64,000 nucleotides of DNA from contig NZ_JACIBC010000008.1 of NCBI RefSeq assembly GCF_014195095.1, positions 228,855 through 292,854 on the forward strand. Reading direction: 5' to 3'. The notes beneath the pieces were generated by a model. That model did no database searches. It was not told the DNA's origin and worked only from the letters and a program-made list of their open reading frames with translations. The translations under genes were made by a program, and so were the position numbers. Positions 26,230 through 34,873 of this stretch are shown in pieces. Origin of the DNA: Rhizobium sp. BK602. Lineage in GTDB: Bacteria; Pseudomonadota; Alphaproteobacteria; Rhizobiales; Rhizobiaceae. Numbering within the stretch: the first letter of the stretch is position 1; each line of letters begins with the position of its first letter.

Positions 26230-26823
26230 TCAGCGCGCCAGGGCAAAATGGAAGATGCCGTAGAGGGCGATGAGAATGCCGGCGGCGGCCATGGTGATCT
26301 GGCCGAGGCGCTTCTCGATGAAATGGCGGATCGATTCGCCGTAGCGGCGCAGCAGATAGGCCAGGAAGAAGAAACGGGCGCCGCGCGCGACGATGGCCGA
26401 GATGATGAACAGGCCGAGATCGATATGGGCGACGCCGGAGAGGATCGTCACCACCTTGATCGGCGGCAGATGCGCCAGGCCCGACGTGACCAAGAGCAGC
26501 AGGACCCATTCATAGGTGATGCCGGCGCTCATCTGGTTGAAGGCATCGAGCTTGCCGTAGAATTCGAGGATCGGCTTTGCGATGGTCTCGAAGGCGAAAT
26601 AGCCGAGCGCCCAGCCGGCGATGCCGCCGAGCACGGAGGCGACGGTCGCCGTCAGCGCATAGCGCCAGGCCCGCTCGGGTTTTGCCAGCGACATCGGCAG
26701 GAACAGCACGTCCGCGGGGACGAGGAAGATGGAGCTTTCGACAAAGGCGATCACCGCCAACCAGATTTCCGCCGATTTGCGGCCGGCCAGCGACATGGTC
26801 CAGTCGTAGAGTCTACGAAGCAT
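26230..26823 (-). CDS. YqaA family (SNARE-associated) membrane protein
   Basis: A 197-residue membrane protein of the DedA/YqaA group. The region FVESSIFLVPADVLFLPMSL (about 27-46) is the conserved amphipathic re-entrant segment, and VASVLGGIAGWALGYF and ARGARFFFLAYLLRRYG match the family core. Around five hydrophobic segments are visible. DedA relatives are lipid scramblases or flippases; the substrate here is unknown. It precedes dsbB on the reverse strand. Confidence 0.85.
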   Translation of the reverse strand: MLRRLYDWTMSLAGRKSAEIWLAVIAFVESSIFLVPADVLFLPMSLAKPERAWRYALTATVASVLGGIAGWALGYFAFETIAKPILEFYGKLDAFNQMSAGITYEWVLLLLVTSGLAHLPPIKVVTILSGVAHIDLGLFIISAIVARGARFFFLAYLLRRYGESIRHFIEKRLGQITMAAAGILIALYGIFHFALAR

Positions 26824-27016
26824 AGTGCCCCCTTTTGCTGCGTTGCACACCTTTAGGGGGGAGGATTATGGCTGTAAATGGTCGGCGGGTGAGGGAAGTG
26901 ACGGAAAGGCAAAATTTTTCGTGATGGGGTGGGGTGTCGAGATCGTCGTCGGCTCACTCGACGTGAATATTCAAGAATGAAGGCTGATCGAACCTCAGGC
27001 CCGATCAGCGCACTCT

Positions 27017-28201
27017 TTAGGCGGCATCTTGATGTTTGGCACGCCAGGGCAAGAATGCTTTGATGATATCCTTGCACGCCTCAACTCTCCGACCAGGTAA
27101 GCGGCGTATTAATTGCATATCCTCAAGAAGATTTATATCTCGCGTCATGGTCTTGTCTGTCTTGCCCGCATATTCTCTCGCAGTTCGAACATTCATGTCC
27201 ATCAACTCCGATATCTTTACCGGCTCTTTTTGTAGGCCGAGTTGCAGAACAAGTGCACGACGTCGAAGATCAGCGACGCCTTTCTGACCCTCGAACAGTC
27301 CGTGCACATAATTAGTCCAGGTGACATTGATCTGCTCGTTACGAATGTACTTAATTTGGTCTTTTAGGCCATCAACAAAGCCCTGAAGGGCATAAGAGAC
27401 GAAGTTGCGCGTCTCCCCACCACTTTTGCTGATTTTATCCAACTCTGAATAATATTTCGAACGAGTCATATTGTAGTGATTGCTTAAAAGGTGCCCTGTT
27501 GGTTGAGGTAATCCAGCCCTAAGAAGAATGTAGTACTCGAGAAGCCGAGCGGTTCGTCCGTTTCCATCGCCAAATGGATGAATCAGTGCCAAATAAATAT
27601 GAGAAAACAAGGCTGTTAGGATAGCTAAATGCTGTCTATCTTCGCCGACAGAATCGATTTCTTCAATCTTTGCGCACATTTGCTCCATTAGATAAGCGCA
27701 ATCCTCAGGGGGTGCCCCTCGATATACATTGCCGACCACCACAGAGTGATGCCTTATTTCTCCGGGGTTCACGCCGCTCTCTAACTCTAAATTCTTGAGT
27801 ACCATTGAGTTCAACGAGCAGCAGAATTCGAGATCGATTTTTTTGGGGCCGCCGTTAGCAAGTGAATTTACCAGAACGTTGCACGCATCAATGATGTTTT
27901 GGACTTCCTGCTGTAAATATTGCTGCGACGGGGGAAGGTGTAGCTTACCTTCGACCTGAGCTACTACCTGCTCTTCAGTTAGCGTATTCCCCTCAATTGC
28001 GGTCGTAGCGCGAGCACCCTTCGCCAAAAATACTTGGTAAAGTGTCTTTGCTGCGGCGGGTGCGAGAGGCACACCGGCTATATGTTTCGCTTTTGATGTC
28101 GCTTCGCCCAGCAACATCCATGTTTGTGGCGAGAACTTCTCCGATCCTAGGTCAAATGTTATCCATGGATGTGTCGTTGTATATGTCCGTTTTGCAAGCA
28201 T
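27017..28201 (-). CDS. Fic family protein (class II AMPylase-like)
   Basis: A 394-residue Fic protein. The catalytic motif HPFGDGNGRTAR lies at 208-219 with H208, and the N-terminal inhibitory motif (S/T)xxxE(G/N) is T66-TAI-E70-G71, which puts it in class II with self-inhibition. The C-terminal 110 residues (VRTAREYAGKTDKTMTRDI) look like a winged helix. Such proteins transfer AMP to target hydroxyls. GGAGGAG lies five bases before the ATG. The gene is visibly AT-richer than its neighbours (one 60-base line is 47% GC) and lies beside tRNA-Leu, suggesting acquisition. The gene is not followed by an obvious partner. Confidence 0.9.
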   Translation of the reverse strand: MLAKRTYTTTHPWITFDLGSEKFSPQTWMLLGEATSKAKHIAGVPLAPAAAKTLYQVFLAKGARATTAIEGNTLTEEQVVAQVEGKLHLPPSQQYLQQEVQNIIDACNVLVNSLANGGPKKIDLEFCCSLNSMVLKNLELESGVNPGEIRHHSVVVGNVYRGAPPEDCAYLMEQMCAKIEEIDSVGEDRQHLAILTALFSHIYLALIHPFGDGNGRTARLLEYYILLRAGLPQPTGHLLSNHYNMTRSKYYSELDKISKSGGETRNFVSYALQGFVDGLKDQIKYIRNEQINVTWTNYVHGLFEGQKGVADLRRRALVLQLGLQKEPVKISELMDMNVRTAREYAGKTDKTMTRDINLLEDMQLIRRLPGRRVEACKDIIKAFLPWRAKHQDAA

Positions 28202-28485
28202 CTTCTCCTCCACTTAACCAACTGTAATATCTTTATAATTTGTAATTTTATTCTACACATTATAAATTATATCGGTAAAAAATGTCCAAATCAAATCAAA
28301 TAAAATTGCATTTTTGTAAGCTAAAGATTGTCCATGAAGTGTGCCGTTTAAGTGACCTGTGACGGGTGGTTCCCCTTCCGTCTCTTATGCGCTTGGAAAG
28401 GATTCCCGGAGGTGCTCGAGCAAAAGCCAATGTGGCCCTTGATCGCTGGAGCAATGACGAGAAAAACAGTTAGGAAATTGGAAAG
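28202..28485. other. AT-rich gap between fic and tRNA-Leu
   Basis: This 284-bp stretch holds no supported gene. The first half is very AT-rich (16 of 60 bases are GC in 28201-28260) and must carry the fic promoter. I found no copy of the tRNA 3' end here or on the far side of fic, so an attachment-site pair is not shown. Confidence 0.7.
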
Positions 28486-28570
28486 TGGTGCCCCATGCCG
28501 GAGTCGAACCAGCACTTCTTTCGAAACTCGATTTTGAGTCGAGCGCGTCTACCAATTCCGCCAATGGGGC
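28486..28570 (-). tRNA. tRNA-Leu (anticodon CAA)
   Basis: An 85-nt tRNA including an encoded CCA. The acceptor pair GCCCCAT/ATGGGGC, the D-loop GGTAGACGCG, the anticodon stem CTCGA/TCGAG around the loop CTCAAAA, a long variable arm (TTTCGAAAGAAG) and the T-arm GGTTCGACTCC are all visible. The long variable arm and CAA anticodon identify leucine decoding UUG codons. Its 3' end faces the fic gene. Confidence 0.96.
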
Positions 28571-28712
28571 AACGGGGTACTGACGAGGCGGCTGTCTAGC
28601 ATGTGATCGCCGGGGGGCGCAAGCCGGGTTGGTGGGATATTCCGGCTGTTTCCGCAGGGTTGCGGTTCGGCCCATGGCGGCGGTTGGCGCCATGGGCTTT
28701 GGCTCGCGCGGT

Positions 28713-30011
28713 TCAGTGCGCCATGGCCGGCGCGCGCTCGGTCGCGCCGGATTTGCGGATGGTCAGCGCCAGGATGGCGGCGAGCACGCAGAAGGCGCCG
28801 GCGACGAAGAAGGCGGGCAGGTAGGTGTTGAGCTCGGTGCGGCTGAGGCCGGCGCCGTAGGCGGCGGTGGCCGCGCCCAGCTGGTGGCCGGCGAAGACCC
28901 AGCCGAAGACCAGCCCGGCCTTTTCGCGGCCGAAGCGGTCGGCGGCGATCTTGACCGTCGGCGGCACGGTGGCGATCCAATCGAGGCCGTAGAAGACGGC
29001 GAAGATCGACAGGCCGTAGAAGGTGAAGTCACTGAAGGGCAGGTAGATCAGCGACAGGCCGCGCAAGCCGTAATACCAGAAGAGCAGCCAGCGATTGTCG
29101 AAGCGGTCGGAGAGCCAGCCCGAGCCGATGGTGCCGACGAAATCGAAGATGCCCATGACGGCGAGCACGCTGGCGGCCGCTACCGGCACGATGCCGAAAT
29201 CGCCGCAGAGGGTGACGAAATGCGTCTGGATCAGGCCGTTGGTCGACAGGCCGCAGATGAAGAAGGTGGCGAAAAGGATCCAGAAGGTCGAGGTCGTCGA
29301 TATCTCCCGCAGGATCATGATCGGCGAGGCCAGCGCCGCCTTGAGGTTCTTCGTGGCGGGCGGCGGCGGGGTGATGTGGATCTCGCCGACCAGCGGCAGG
29401 TTGACGTCGGAGGGACGATCGCGCATCAAAAGCAGCACGACGAGGGCGGCGACGACGATCATGCCGCAGACGAAGAGCACGGTGGTGCGCCAGCCGTAGC
29501 GGGTCGTCAGCTCGGCCATCAGCGGCAGGAAGACGAGCTGGCCGGTGGCGGAGCTGGCCGACAGCATGCCGACGACGAGACCGCGATGCTTGGTGAACCA
29601 GCGCGTCGAAACGGTCGCCGCCAGCACCATGGCCGTCAGCCCGGTGCCGAAGCCGATGACGATGCCCCAGCAGAGCAGCAATTGCCAAACCTGCGTCATG
29701 AACAGCGAGCCGACGAAGCCGGCGGCGATGGTGGCGAGCGCGAAGACGATGACCTTGCGCACGCCGAAATGGTTCATGAAGGCGGCGGCGAACGGCCCCA
29801 TCAGGCCGAACAGCAGAAGCCGGACGGCGAGCGCCGAGGAGATGGAGGAGGTGCTCCAGCCGAACTCATCCTCCAGCGGCTTGATGAGCACGCCGGGCGC
29901 GCCCATGGCGCCGGCGGTGACGAGCATGGTGAGGAAGGTGGCGCCGACGACGATCCATCCGTAGTGGATGTTGCGGCGGGCCAGTGTCGAGGCAAGGACT
30001 GTGGAGACCAT
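28713..30011 (-). CDS. MFS transporter, OFA/monocarboxylate-like
   Basis: A 432-residue major facilitator with twelve predicted membrane segments. The N-terminal HYGWIVVGATFLTMLV with EDEFGWSTSSIS and a conserved loop MNHFGVRKVIV (segment 2-3) resemble oxalate/formate antiporter and monocarboxylate carriers. A central cytoplasmic loop lies at about 205-240. The substrate is unknown. It is divergent from the TetR regulator, with two operator-like palindromes between them, so it is the likely target of that regulator. Confidence 0.85.
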   Translation of the reverse strand: MVSTVLASTLARRNIHYGWIVVGATFLTMLVTAGAMGAPGVLIKPLEDEFGWSTSSISSALAVRLLLFGLMGPFAAAFMNHFGVRKVIVFALATIAAGFVGSLFMTQVWQLLLCWGIVIGFGTGLTAMVLAATVSTRWFTKHRGLVVGMLSASSATGQLVFLPLMAELTTRYGWRTTVLFVCGMIVVAALVVLLLMRDRPSDVNLPLVGEIHITPPPPATKNLKAALASPIMILREISTTSTFWILFATFFICGLSTNGLIQTHFVTLCGDFGIVPVAAASVLAVMGIFDFVGTIGSGWLSDRFDNRWLLFWYYGLRGLSLIYLPFSDFTFYGLSIFAVFYGLDWIATVPPTVKIAADRFGREKAGLVFGWVFAGHQLGAATAAYGAGLSRTELNTYLPAFFVAGAFCVLAAILALTIRKSGATERAPAMAH

Positions 30012-30139
30012 GGGATGCGTTCCGTGGGAGTTTCGTGTTTCGGCCTCAAGGCCGGGAAGGGTGAAAGAGCGGCTTCGTCATGCTGGCTTGTATCGCACGG
30101 CCCCTCTCCCGGCTTGAACGATTGTGCAAAGGCATTTAG

Positions 30140-30182
30140 ATGATCGCGATCATGTTTGTTGCTTATTGATGATGATCGTCAT
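30140..30182. promoter_or_regulatory. Paired palindromes, candidate TetR operators
   Basis: ATGATCGCGATCAT (30140-30153) is a perfect 14-bp palindrome and ATGATGATCGTCAT (30169-30182) is the same form with one mismatched pair. Both lie between the divergent MFS and TetR genes. Their common frame is ATGAN-GATC-like, spaced 29 bp start to start. Confidence 0.5.
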
Positions 30183-30228
30183 ATAAATTGTCAATACAGA
30201 TTTATTGAAGCTCTGATGGAGTTTTTTG

Positions 30229-30816
30229 ATGAGAGTGAGCCGGGAAAAATTCGCCGAGAACCGCGAGAAGATCCTTGCGGTGGCAGGGGAGCTTTTTCGC
30301 GAGAAGGGTTTTGACGGCATCGGCGTCGCCGACATCATGAAGGCGGCCGGGTTGACGCATGGCGGCTTCTACGGCCATTTCGAATCGAAGGACGAGCTGG
30401 CCTGCGAGGCCAGCAAGGCGCTGGTGTCGCGCTCGCTGGAGCGCTGGAAGCAGGTGGTCGACGGCGCGCCGGACGAGCCGCTGGAAGCGCTGCTCGCGCA
30501 TTATCTGTCGCATCGCAATGTGGTGGAGCATGCGACCGGCTGCGTCTTCGCGGCGCTGACGCAGGAAGTCAGCCGTCACGGCCCGAAAATGCAGTCGACC
30601 TTTACCGGCGGTCTGATGGGGATGGCGGAGATTCTTGAGGAAATCACACCCGGCGAAACGCCGGAAGAGCGCCGCCGCAAGGCGCTGGTCAGTCTCTCGG
30701 CCATGGTCGGCGCCGTCATCCTGGCGCGGGCGATGGACAATCCCGCGCTGTCGGAGGAGTTCCTCGCCGCCACCCGGCAGGAGCTGACGCCCGCGCCGGA
30801 GAGCGGCAAGGAATAA
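30229..30816 (+). CDS. TetR/AcrR family transcriptional regulator
   Basis: A 195-residue regulator. The N-terminal helix-turn-helix reads REKILAVAGELFREKGFDGIG then VADIMKAAGLTHGGFYGHF (about 11-49), and the C-terminal ligand domain resembles AcrR members that sense small lipophilic compounds (ATGCVFAALTQEVSRHG). The ATG at 30229 follows TGGAG at good spacing; a TTG one codon earlier is possible. It is divergent from the MFS gene and probably represses both. Confidence 0.9.
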   Translation: MRVSREKFAENREKILAVAGELFREKGFDGIGVADIMKAAGLTHGGFYGHFESKDELACEASKALVSRSLERWKQVVDGAPDEPLEALLAHYLSHRNVVEHATGCVFAALTQEVSRHGPKMQSTFTGGLMGMAEILEEITPGETPEERRRKALVSLSAMVGAVILARAMDNPALSEEFLAATRQELTPAPESGKE

Positions 30817-30838
30817 GGATGCTCTAACTTTTTTTGAC

Positions 30839-30882
30839 GCAATTCCGGACGGAAAACCGCTGCACACTTTTCCTGGAATTGC
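30839..30882. repeat. 44-bp palindromic dispersed repeat, copy 2
   Basis: It differs from the copy at 9558-9601 only at one base (A for G in the central loop). It lies between the convergent TetR and methyltransferase genes, one base from the methyltransferase stop. Confidence 0.85.
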
Positions 30883-30883
30883 T

Positions 30884-31678
30884 TTAGTCCCGGAAGGCCA
30901 GCAGCCCGTTGGCCTCGACGATTTCGGTGATCTTGCCGTCGGGGGCGACCTCCAGCAGCTCGGCCCGCAGCGCCGCCTCGAAATCGGCACGCTTGTCGCC
31001 GAGCGCCTGCGGCGAAGTCGAGGACATGGAGAAGGTCCGGCCGACGATGTCTTCAATATCCCGCTGATATTCCCTGACGATGCCGATACGCTCGAGATTG
31101 CAGAAGGGCGAGGCGAGCAGCATGGCCTCATGCGGCGCCCAGGCCTTGCTCCTGCGCAACTGTTGCTGTTCGTGCCGCTCCGGCGAAAAGGTTTCCGCCA
31201 GCTTTTCGACGATGCCGCGCCAGTCCGGCGTCGCCAGGATGGTCTTGTCGTGGAACAGCACGACCGCGCCGCCGGGCTCGATCAGCCTATCGAGCGCGGC
31301 GAGCGTCGCCGGGCGGTCCATCCAGTGGAAGGAGCGGCCCATGATGCAGAGATGCAGCCGGCCGATATCCGCGCCGAGGTCATAGGACGACCCCTGGCGA
31401 AGGGTGATCCCGACGCCGGCCGCCTTCGCGTCGGCCTGGGCGGCGGCGAGCATTTCCGGTTCCGGGTCCATGGCCGTCACGGTGGCGCCTTGAAGCCGCG
31501 CGAAGGCGATGCCGAGCTGGCCGGGGCCGCAGCCGAGGTCGAGCACAGGATCGCCCGCCTTCAGGCCGCTGCGCTCGGCGACACGGGTGATCAAGCTGTC
31601 GGGATAGGGGATGCGGTAGCGCAGGTAATAGGCCGCGGTGGACTGAAATCGCCGCGCTTCGAAGGGCATGGTGGTCAT
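30884..31678 (-). CDS. Class I SAM-dependent methyltransferase
   Basis: A 264-residue methyltransferase. Motif I is VLDLGCGPGQLG (about 45-56), the acidic end of strand 2 is MDPEPEML (about 70-77) and motif III-like GRSFHWMDRP follows, a pattern shared with UbiE-like and cell-wall methyltransferases. The substrate is unknown. The ATG at 31678 has GAGG 12 bases upstream; a second ATG three codons later is nearly as good. It stands alone between two repeat elements. Confidence 0.86.
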   Translation of the reverse strand: MTTMPFEARRFQSTAAYYLRYRIPYPDSLITRVAERSGLKAGDPVLDLGCGPGQLGIAFARLQGATVTAMDPEPEMLAAAQADAKAAGVGITLRQGSSYDLGADIGRLHLCIMGRSFHWMDRPATLAALDRLIEPGGAVVLFHDKTILATPDWRGIVEKLAETFSPERHEQQQLRRSKAWAPHEAMLLASPFCNLERIGIVREYQRDIEDIVGRTFSMSSTSPQALGDKRADFEAALRAELLEVAPDGKITEIVEANGLLAFRD

Positions 31679-31794
31679 GGCTGGGATCCTCGGGGGTAGG
31701 GAGCCTTGACCTGTTATGACTCAACTATGACCGGGGCGTGAAATAACGATTGCGCGATTTGCCGCGGGCCAATCGGCTTCAGAGCTTGGGACTG

Positions 31795-31946
31795 CCCCTC
31801 ACCCTAGCCCTCTCCCCGCAGGCGGGGAGAGGGGACCGACCGCGCAAGGCAATCGGCCTCACCACACAAACAGAAGCGGCGTTGGGCATTGTGGGGCCTC
31901 CCTCTCCCCGCATTGCGGGGAGACGGCCGGGGTGAGGGGCCAGGCA
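31795..31946. repeat. Composite GC-rich inverted repeat, copy B
   Basis: The left part CCCCTCACCCTAGCCC with TCTCCCCGC, and the right part GCGGGGAG with GGGGTGAGGGGCCAGGCA, match copy A at 25516-25657; the centre differs. It makes up about half of the 314-bp gap between the methyltransferase start and the aldo/keto reductase end. I see no gene in the rest of that gap. Confidence 0.8.
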
Positions 31947-31992
31947 AGTAGATGCGGCGTCACTGCCCTCATCTGACCAGCTCCAAAACCCC

Positions 31993-32973
31993 CTATTTGA
32001 ACCCGGCAACCCCATGCGGCACATAAGGGCTCTCCAGCGCTTCGATCTCCTCCGGCGTCAGCTTGACCGTGAGGGCTGCAACGGCGTCGGTGATGTGGCC
32101 GGGCTTGGAGGCGCCGATGATCGGGGCGGTGACGGCGCTTTTCTGCAGGATCCAGGCGGTGGCGACCTGGGCGCGGGCGATGCCGCGCGCCTTGGCGACC
32201 GCGCCGACAGCCTCGACGACCTTCCGGTCGGATTCGAGCGCCTGGGTGTAGAGCGTCTTGCCGAATTCATCACTTTCCGTGCGGGCCGTCGCCTCGTCCC
32301 AGTCGCGGGTCAGGCGGCCGCGGGCGAGCGGGCTCCAGGGGATGACGGCGATCTTCTGGTCCTCGCAGAAGGGCAGCATCTCGCGCTCCTCCTCGCGGTA
32401 GAGCAGGTTCAGGTGGTCCTGCATGCTGACGAATTCGGTCCAGCCGTTGAGGCGCGAGGTGTAGATCGCCTTGGCGAACTGCCAGGCATACATGGAGGAG
32501 GCACCGATATAGCGGGCCTTGCCAGCCTTGACGACGTCATGCAGCGCCTCGAGCGTTTCCTCGATCGGCGTCGTATAGTCCCAGCGGTGGATCTGGTAGA
32601 GGTCGACATAATCGGTGCCGAGGCGACGCAAGCTGTTGTCGATCTCGTCGAAGATCGCCTTGCGCGACAGGCCGGCGCCATTGGGGCCGGGGCGCATGCG
32701 GTTGAACACTTTCGTGGCGAGCACGATGTCCTCGCGGCGGGCGAAATCCTTGATGGCGCGGCCGACGATCTCTTCCGACGAGCCGTTGGAATAGGTGTTC
32801 GCGGTGTCGAGGAAATTGATGCCGGCCTCGATCGCCTGCCGCAGCAGCGGACGGCTGTCCTCTTCCTTCAGCGACCAGGCATGCGTGCCCTTGTTGGGGT
32901 CGCCATAGGTCATGCAGCCCAGGCAGATGCGGGACACTTCAAGACCGGTCTTGCCAAGCTTTACGTATTCCAT
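31993..32973 (-). CDS. Aldo/keto reductase
   Basis: A 326-residue NADPH-dependent (alpha/beta)8 oxidoreductase. The catalytic tetrad can be placed: D in FLDTANTYS, Y in ANTYSNGSS, K in VLATKVFNR and H in QIHRWDY. The N-terminus MEYVKLGKTGLEVSRICLG is typical of the YajO/YghZ-like group (AKR11/12-like). GGAG lies before the ATG at 32973. The physiological carbonyl substrate is unknown. Confidence 0.92.
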   Translation of the reverse strand: MEYVKLGKTGLEVSRICLGCMTYGDPNKGTHAWSLKEEDSRPLLRQAIEAGINFLDTANTYSNGSSEEIVGRAIKDFARREDIVLATKVFNRMRPGPNGAGLSRKAIFDEIDNSLRRLGTDYVDLYQIHRWDYTTPIEETLEALHDVVKAGKARYIGASSMYAWQFAKAIYTSRLNGWTEFVSMQDHLNLLYREEEREMLPFCEDQKIAVIPWSPLARGRLTRDWDEATARTESDEFGKTLYTQALESDRKVVEAVGAVAKARGIARAQVATAWILQKSAVTAPIIGASKPGHITDAVAALTVKLTPEEIEALESPYVPHGVAGFK

Positions 32974-33226
32974 CGATCGTCTCCGTTCATTCGGGGGTAT
33001 CGGGCGCATGGGCCGCGCCGCGAGGGCGACAGGGCGGATGCGTCACCAAAGATAAGCTCGGCAGACAGACGCCGCCGACAATGCATCAGGTCGTGAAGAG
33101 CTTCGAGATATTCTCTCAATAAATAAGGCGTTTCGCCGGCCGGGAAAGATGGAGGCCGTAAATGTTTCCTTGAACCGCAGGGGTGACAGGTGTTAGCTGC
33201 GCTGCAACATTTTTCCGGAAATCCGC

Positions 33227-34873
33227 ATGCAACTGCCTCCGCGCGATACTTATGAAGCCCTTTACCGTGATTTTCGCTGGCAGATTCCGGCGAAATTTAA
33301 TATCGGGCGCGCGGTCTGCGACGATTGGGCCGAGCGGGAGCCTGACCGGATCTGCCTCGAACATTTCAGCCCCGACGGCCGGCATCTCAGCCAGACCTAT
33401 GGCGAACTGCGCGATCGCTCCGCCGCCTTCGCCAATGCCTTGACGGCGCTCGGCATTGGGCGCGGCGATCGCGTGGCACTGCTTCTGCCGCAGGGTTTCG
33501 AAACCGTCGCGGCGCATGTGGCGATCTACAAGATGGGGGCCATCGCCCTGCCGCTTGCGCTGCTGTTCGGCGCGGAGGCGCTGGAATACCGGCTGAAGGT
33601 CGCGGGCGCTTCGGTGATCGTCGCCAACCGCTTCGGCCTCGATCGGCTGCGGCCGATCCGCGACCGCCTGCCGGAACTGGCGCATGTGATCAGCATCGAT
33701 GGCGGCGAAGAGGGCGTGGCCGGTTTTGCCGATCTCGTCGCGGCGCATCCGCCGCTCTTTGATGTCGCCGATACCGGGCCGGACGATCCGGCCCTGATGA
33801 TTTTCACCTCGGGCACGACCGGGCCGCCCAAAGGCGCCTTGCATGGCCACCGGGTGCTTCCGGGGCATATTCCCGGCATGCAGTTCGCCCATGAGGGTTT
33901 TCCGCAGGCGGACGACAAGCTCTGGACGCCGTCGGACTGGGCCTGGGCGGGCGGTCTTCTGAACGCGCTGCTGCCGAGCCTGCTGCTCGGCGTACCCGTC
34001 GTTTCCTCGCCGGCGCAGAAATTCGACGCGCATACGGCGTTTCGCATCATGGCCGAGATGGGCGTGCGCAATGCCTTCATCCCGCCGACGGCGCTGCGGC
34101 TCTTGAAATCGGTCGACAATCCCCGCGCGCTCTACGATCTCAAGCTGCGCACCATCGGTTCGGCGGGCGAGGCGCTCGGGCGCGAGACCTATGAATGGGC
34201 GCGATCGGCCCTCGGCATCACCGTCAACGAGTTCTTCGGCCAGACCGAGTGCAATTTCGTTCTGTCCTCCAGCGCCGCCTTCGGTGTCAGCCGTGGCGGC
34301 GCGACCGGCAAGCCGGTGCCCGGCCATCGCATGGCGGTCGTCGACGCCGAGGGCAGGGAGGTGCCGATGGGTGAAAGCGGCCAGATCGCCATCCAGCGCC
34401 CCGATCCGGTGATGTTCCTCGGCTATTGGCGTGATGAGACGGCGACGGAAGGGAAATTCGTCGGCGACTGGATGCTGACCGGCGATCTCGGCCGGCAGGA
34501 TGCGGACGGCTATATCCATTTCATCGGCCGCGACGACGATGTCATCACCTCCTCAGGCTATCGCATCGGCCCCAGCGAGATCGAGGATTGCCTCGGTGGC
34601 CATCCCGCCGTGCAACTCGCTGCCGTGGTCGGCAAGCCGGATGCGGTGCGCACGGAAATCGTCAAGGCCTATGTGGTGCTGGTGCCCGGCCATGCGCCCG
34701 GCGAGGCGCTGGCGATTGACATCCGCGACTGGGTGAAGACGCGGCTCTCCATGCATGAATATCCGCGCGAGATCGAATTCGTCGATGAACTGCCGCTGAC
34801 GACCTCCGGCAAGGTGATCCGCCGGTTGCTGCGCGAGCGGGCGGTTGCCGAGGCAGCGTCTTCGAAAGATTAG
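33227..34873 (+). CDS. Acyl-CoA synthetase (ANL superfamily)
   Basis: A 548-residue adenylate-forming enzyme of normal length that activates a carboxylate to its CoA thioester through an acyl-AMP. The P-loop is IFTSGTTGPPKGALHGH (about 192-208), the A5 motif is NEFFGQTECNF, A7 is MLTGDLGRQD and the C-terminal lysine is in TTSGKVIRRLLR. Sequence details suggest a medium-chain or aryl acid substrate, but that is uncertain. Its stop overlaps the convergent GNAT gene by four bases. Confidence 0.9.
   Translation: MQLPPRDTYEALYRDFRWQIPAKFNIGRAVCDDWAEREPDRICLEHFSPDGRHLSQTYGELRDRSAAFANALTALGIGRGDRVALLLPQGFETVAAHVAIYKMGAIALPLALLFGAEALEYRLKVAGASVIVANRFGLDRLRPIRDRLPELAHVISIDGGEEGVAGFADLVAAHPPLFDVADTGPDDPALMIFTSGTTGPPKGALHGHRVLPGHIPGMQFAHEGFPQADDKLWTPSDWAWAGGLLNALLPSLLLGVPVVSSPAQKFDAHTAFRIMAEMGVRNAFIPPTALRLLKSVDNPRALYDLKLRTIGSAGEALGRETYEWARSALGITVNEFFGQTECNFVLSSSAAFGVSRGGATGKPVPGHRMAVVDAEGREVPMGESGQIAIQRPDPVMFLGYWRDETATEGKFVGDWMLTGDLGRQDADGYIHFIGRDDDVITSSGYRIGPSEIEDCLGGHPAVQLAAVVGKPDAVRTEIVKAYVVLVPGHAPGEALAIDIRDWVKTRLSMHEYPREIEFVDELPLTTSGKVIRRLLRERAVAEAASSKD

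Noticed and set aside
27017..28201. Fic as the toxin of a FicTA pair
   Set aside because: The inhibitory helix is inside the same protein (T66-E70-G71) and no small antitoxin frame lies next to it.
26851..28485. An integrative element around fic
   Set aside because: No integrase, transposase or direct repeat of the tRNA end was found on the yqaA side, so only base composition and position support transfer.
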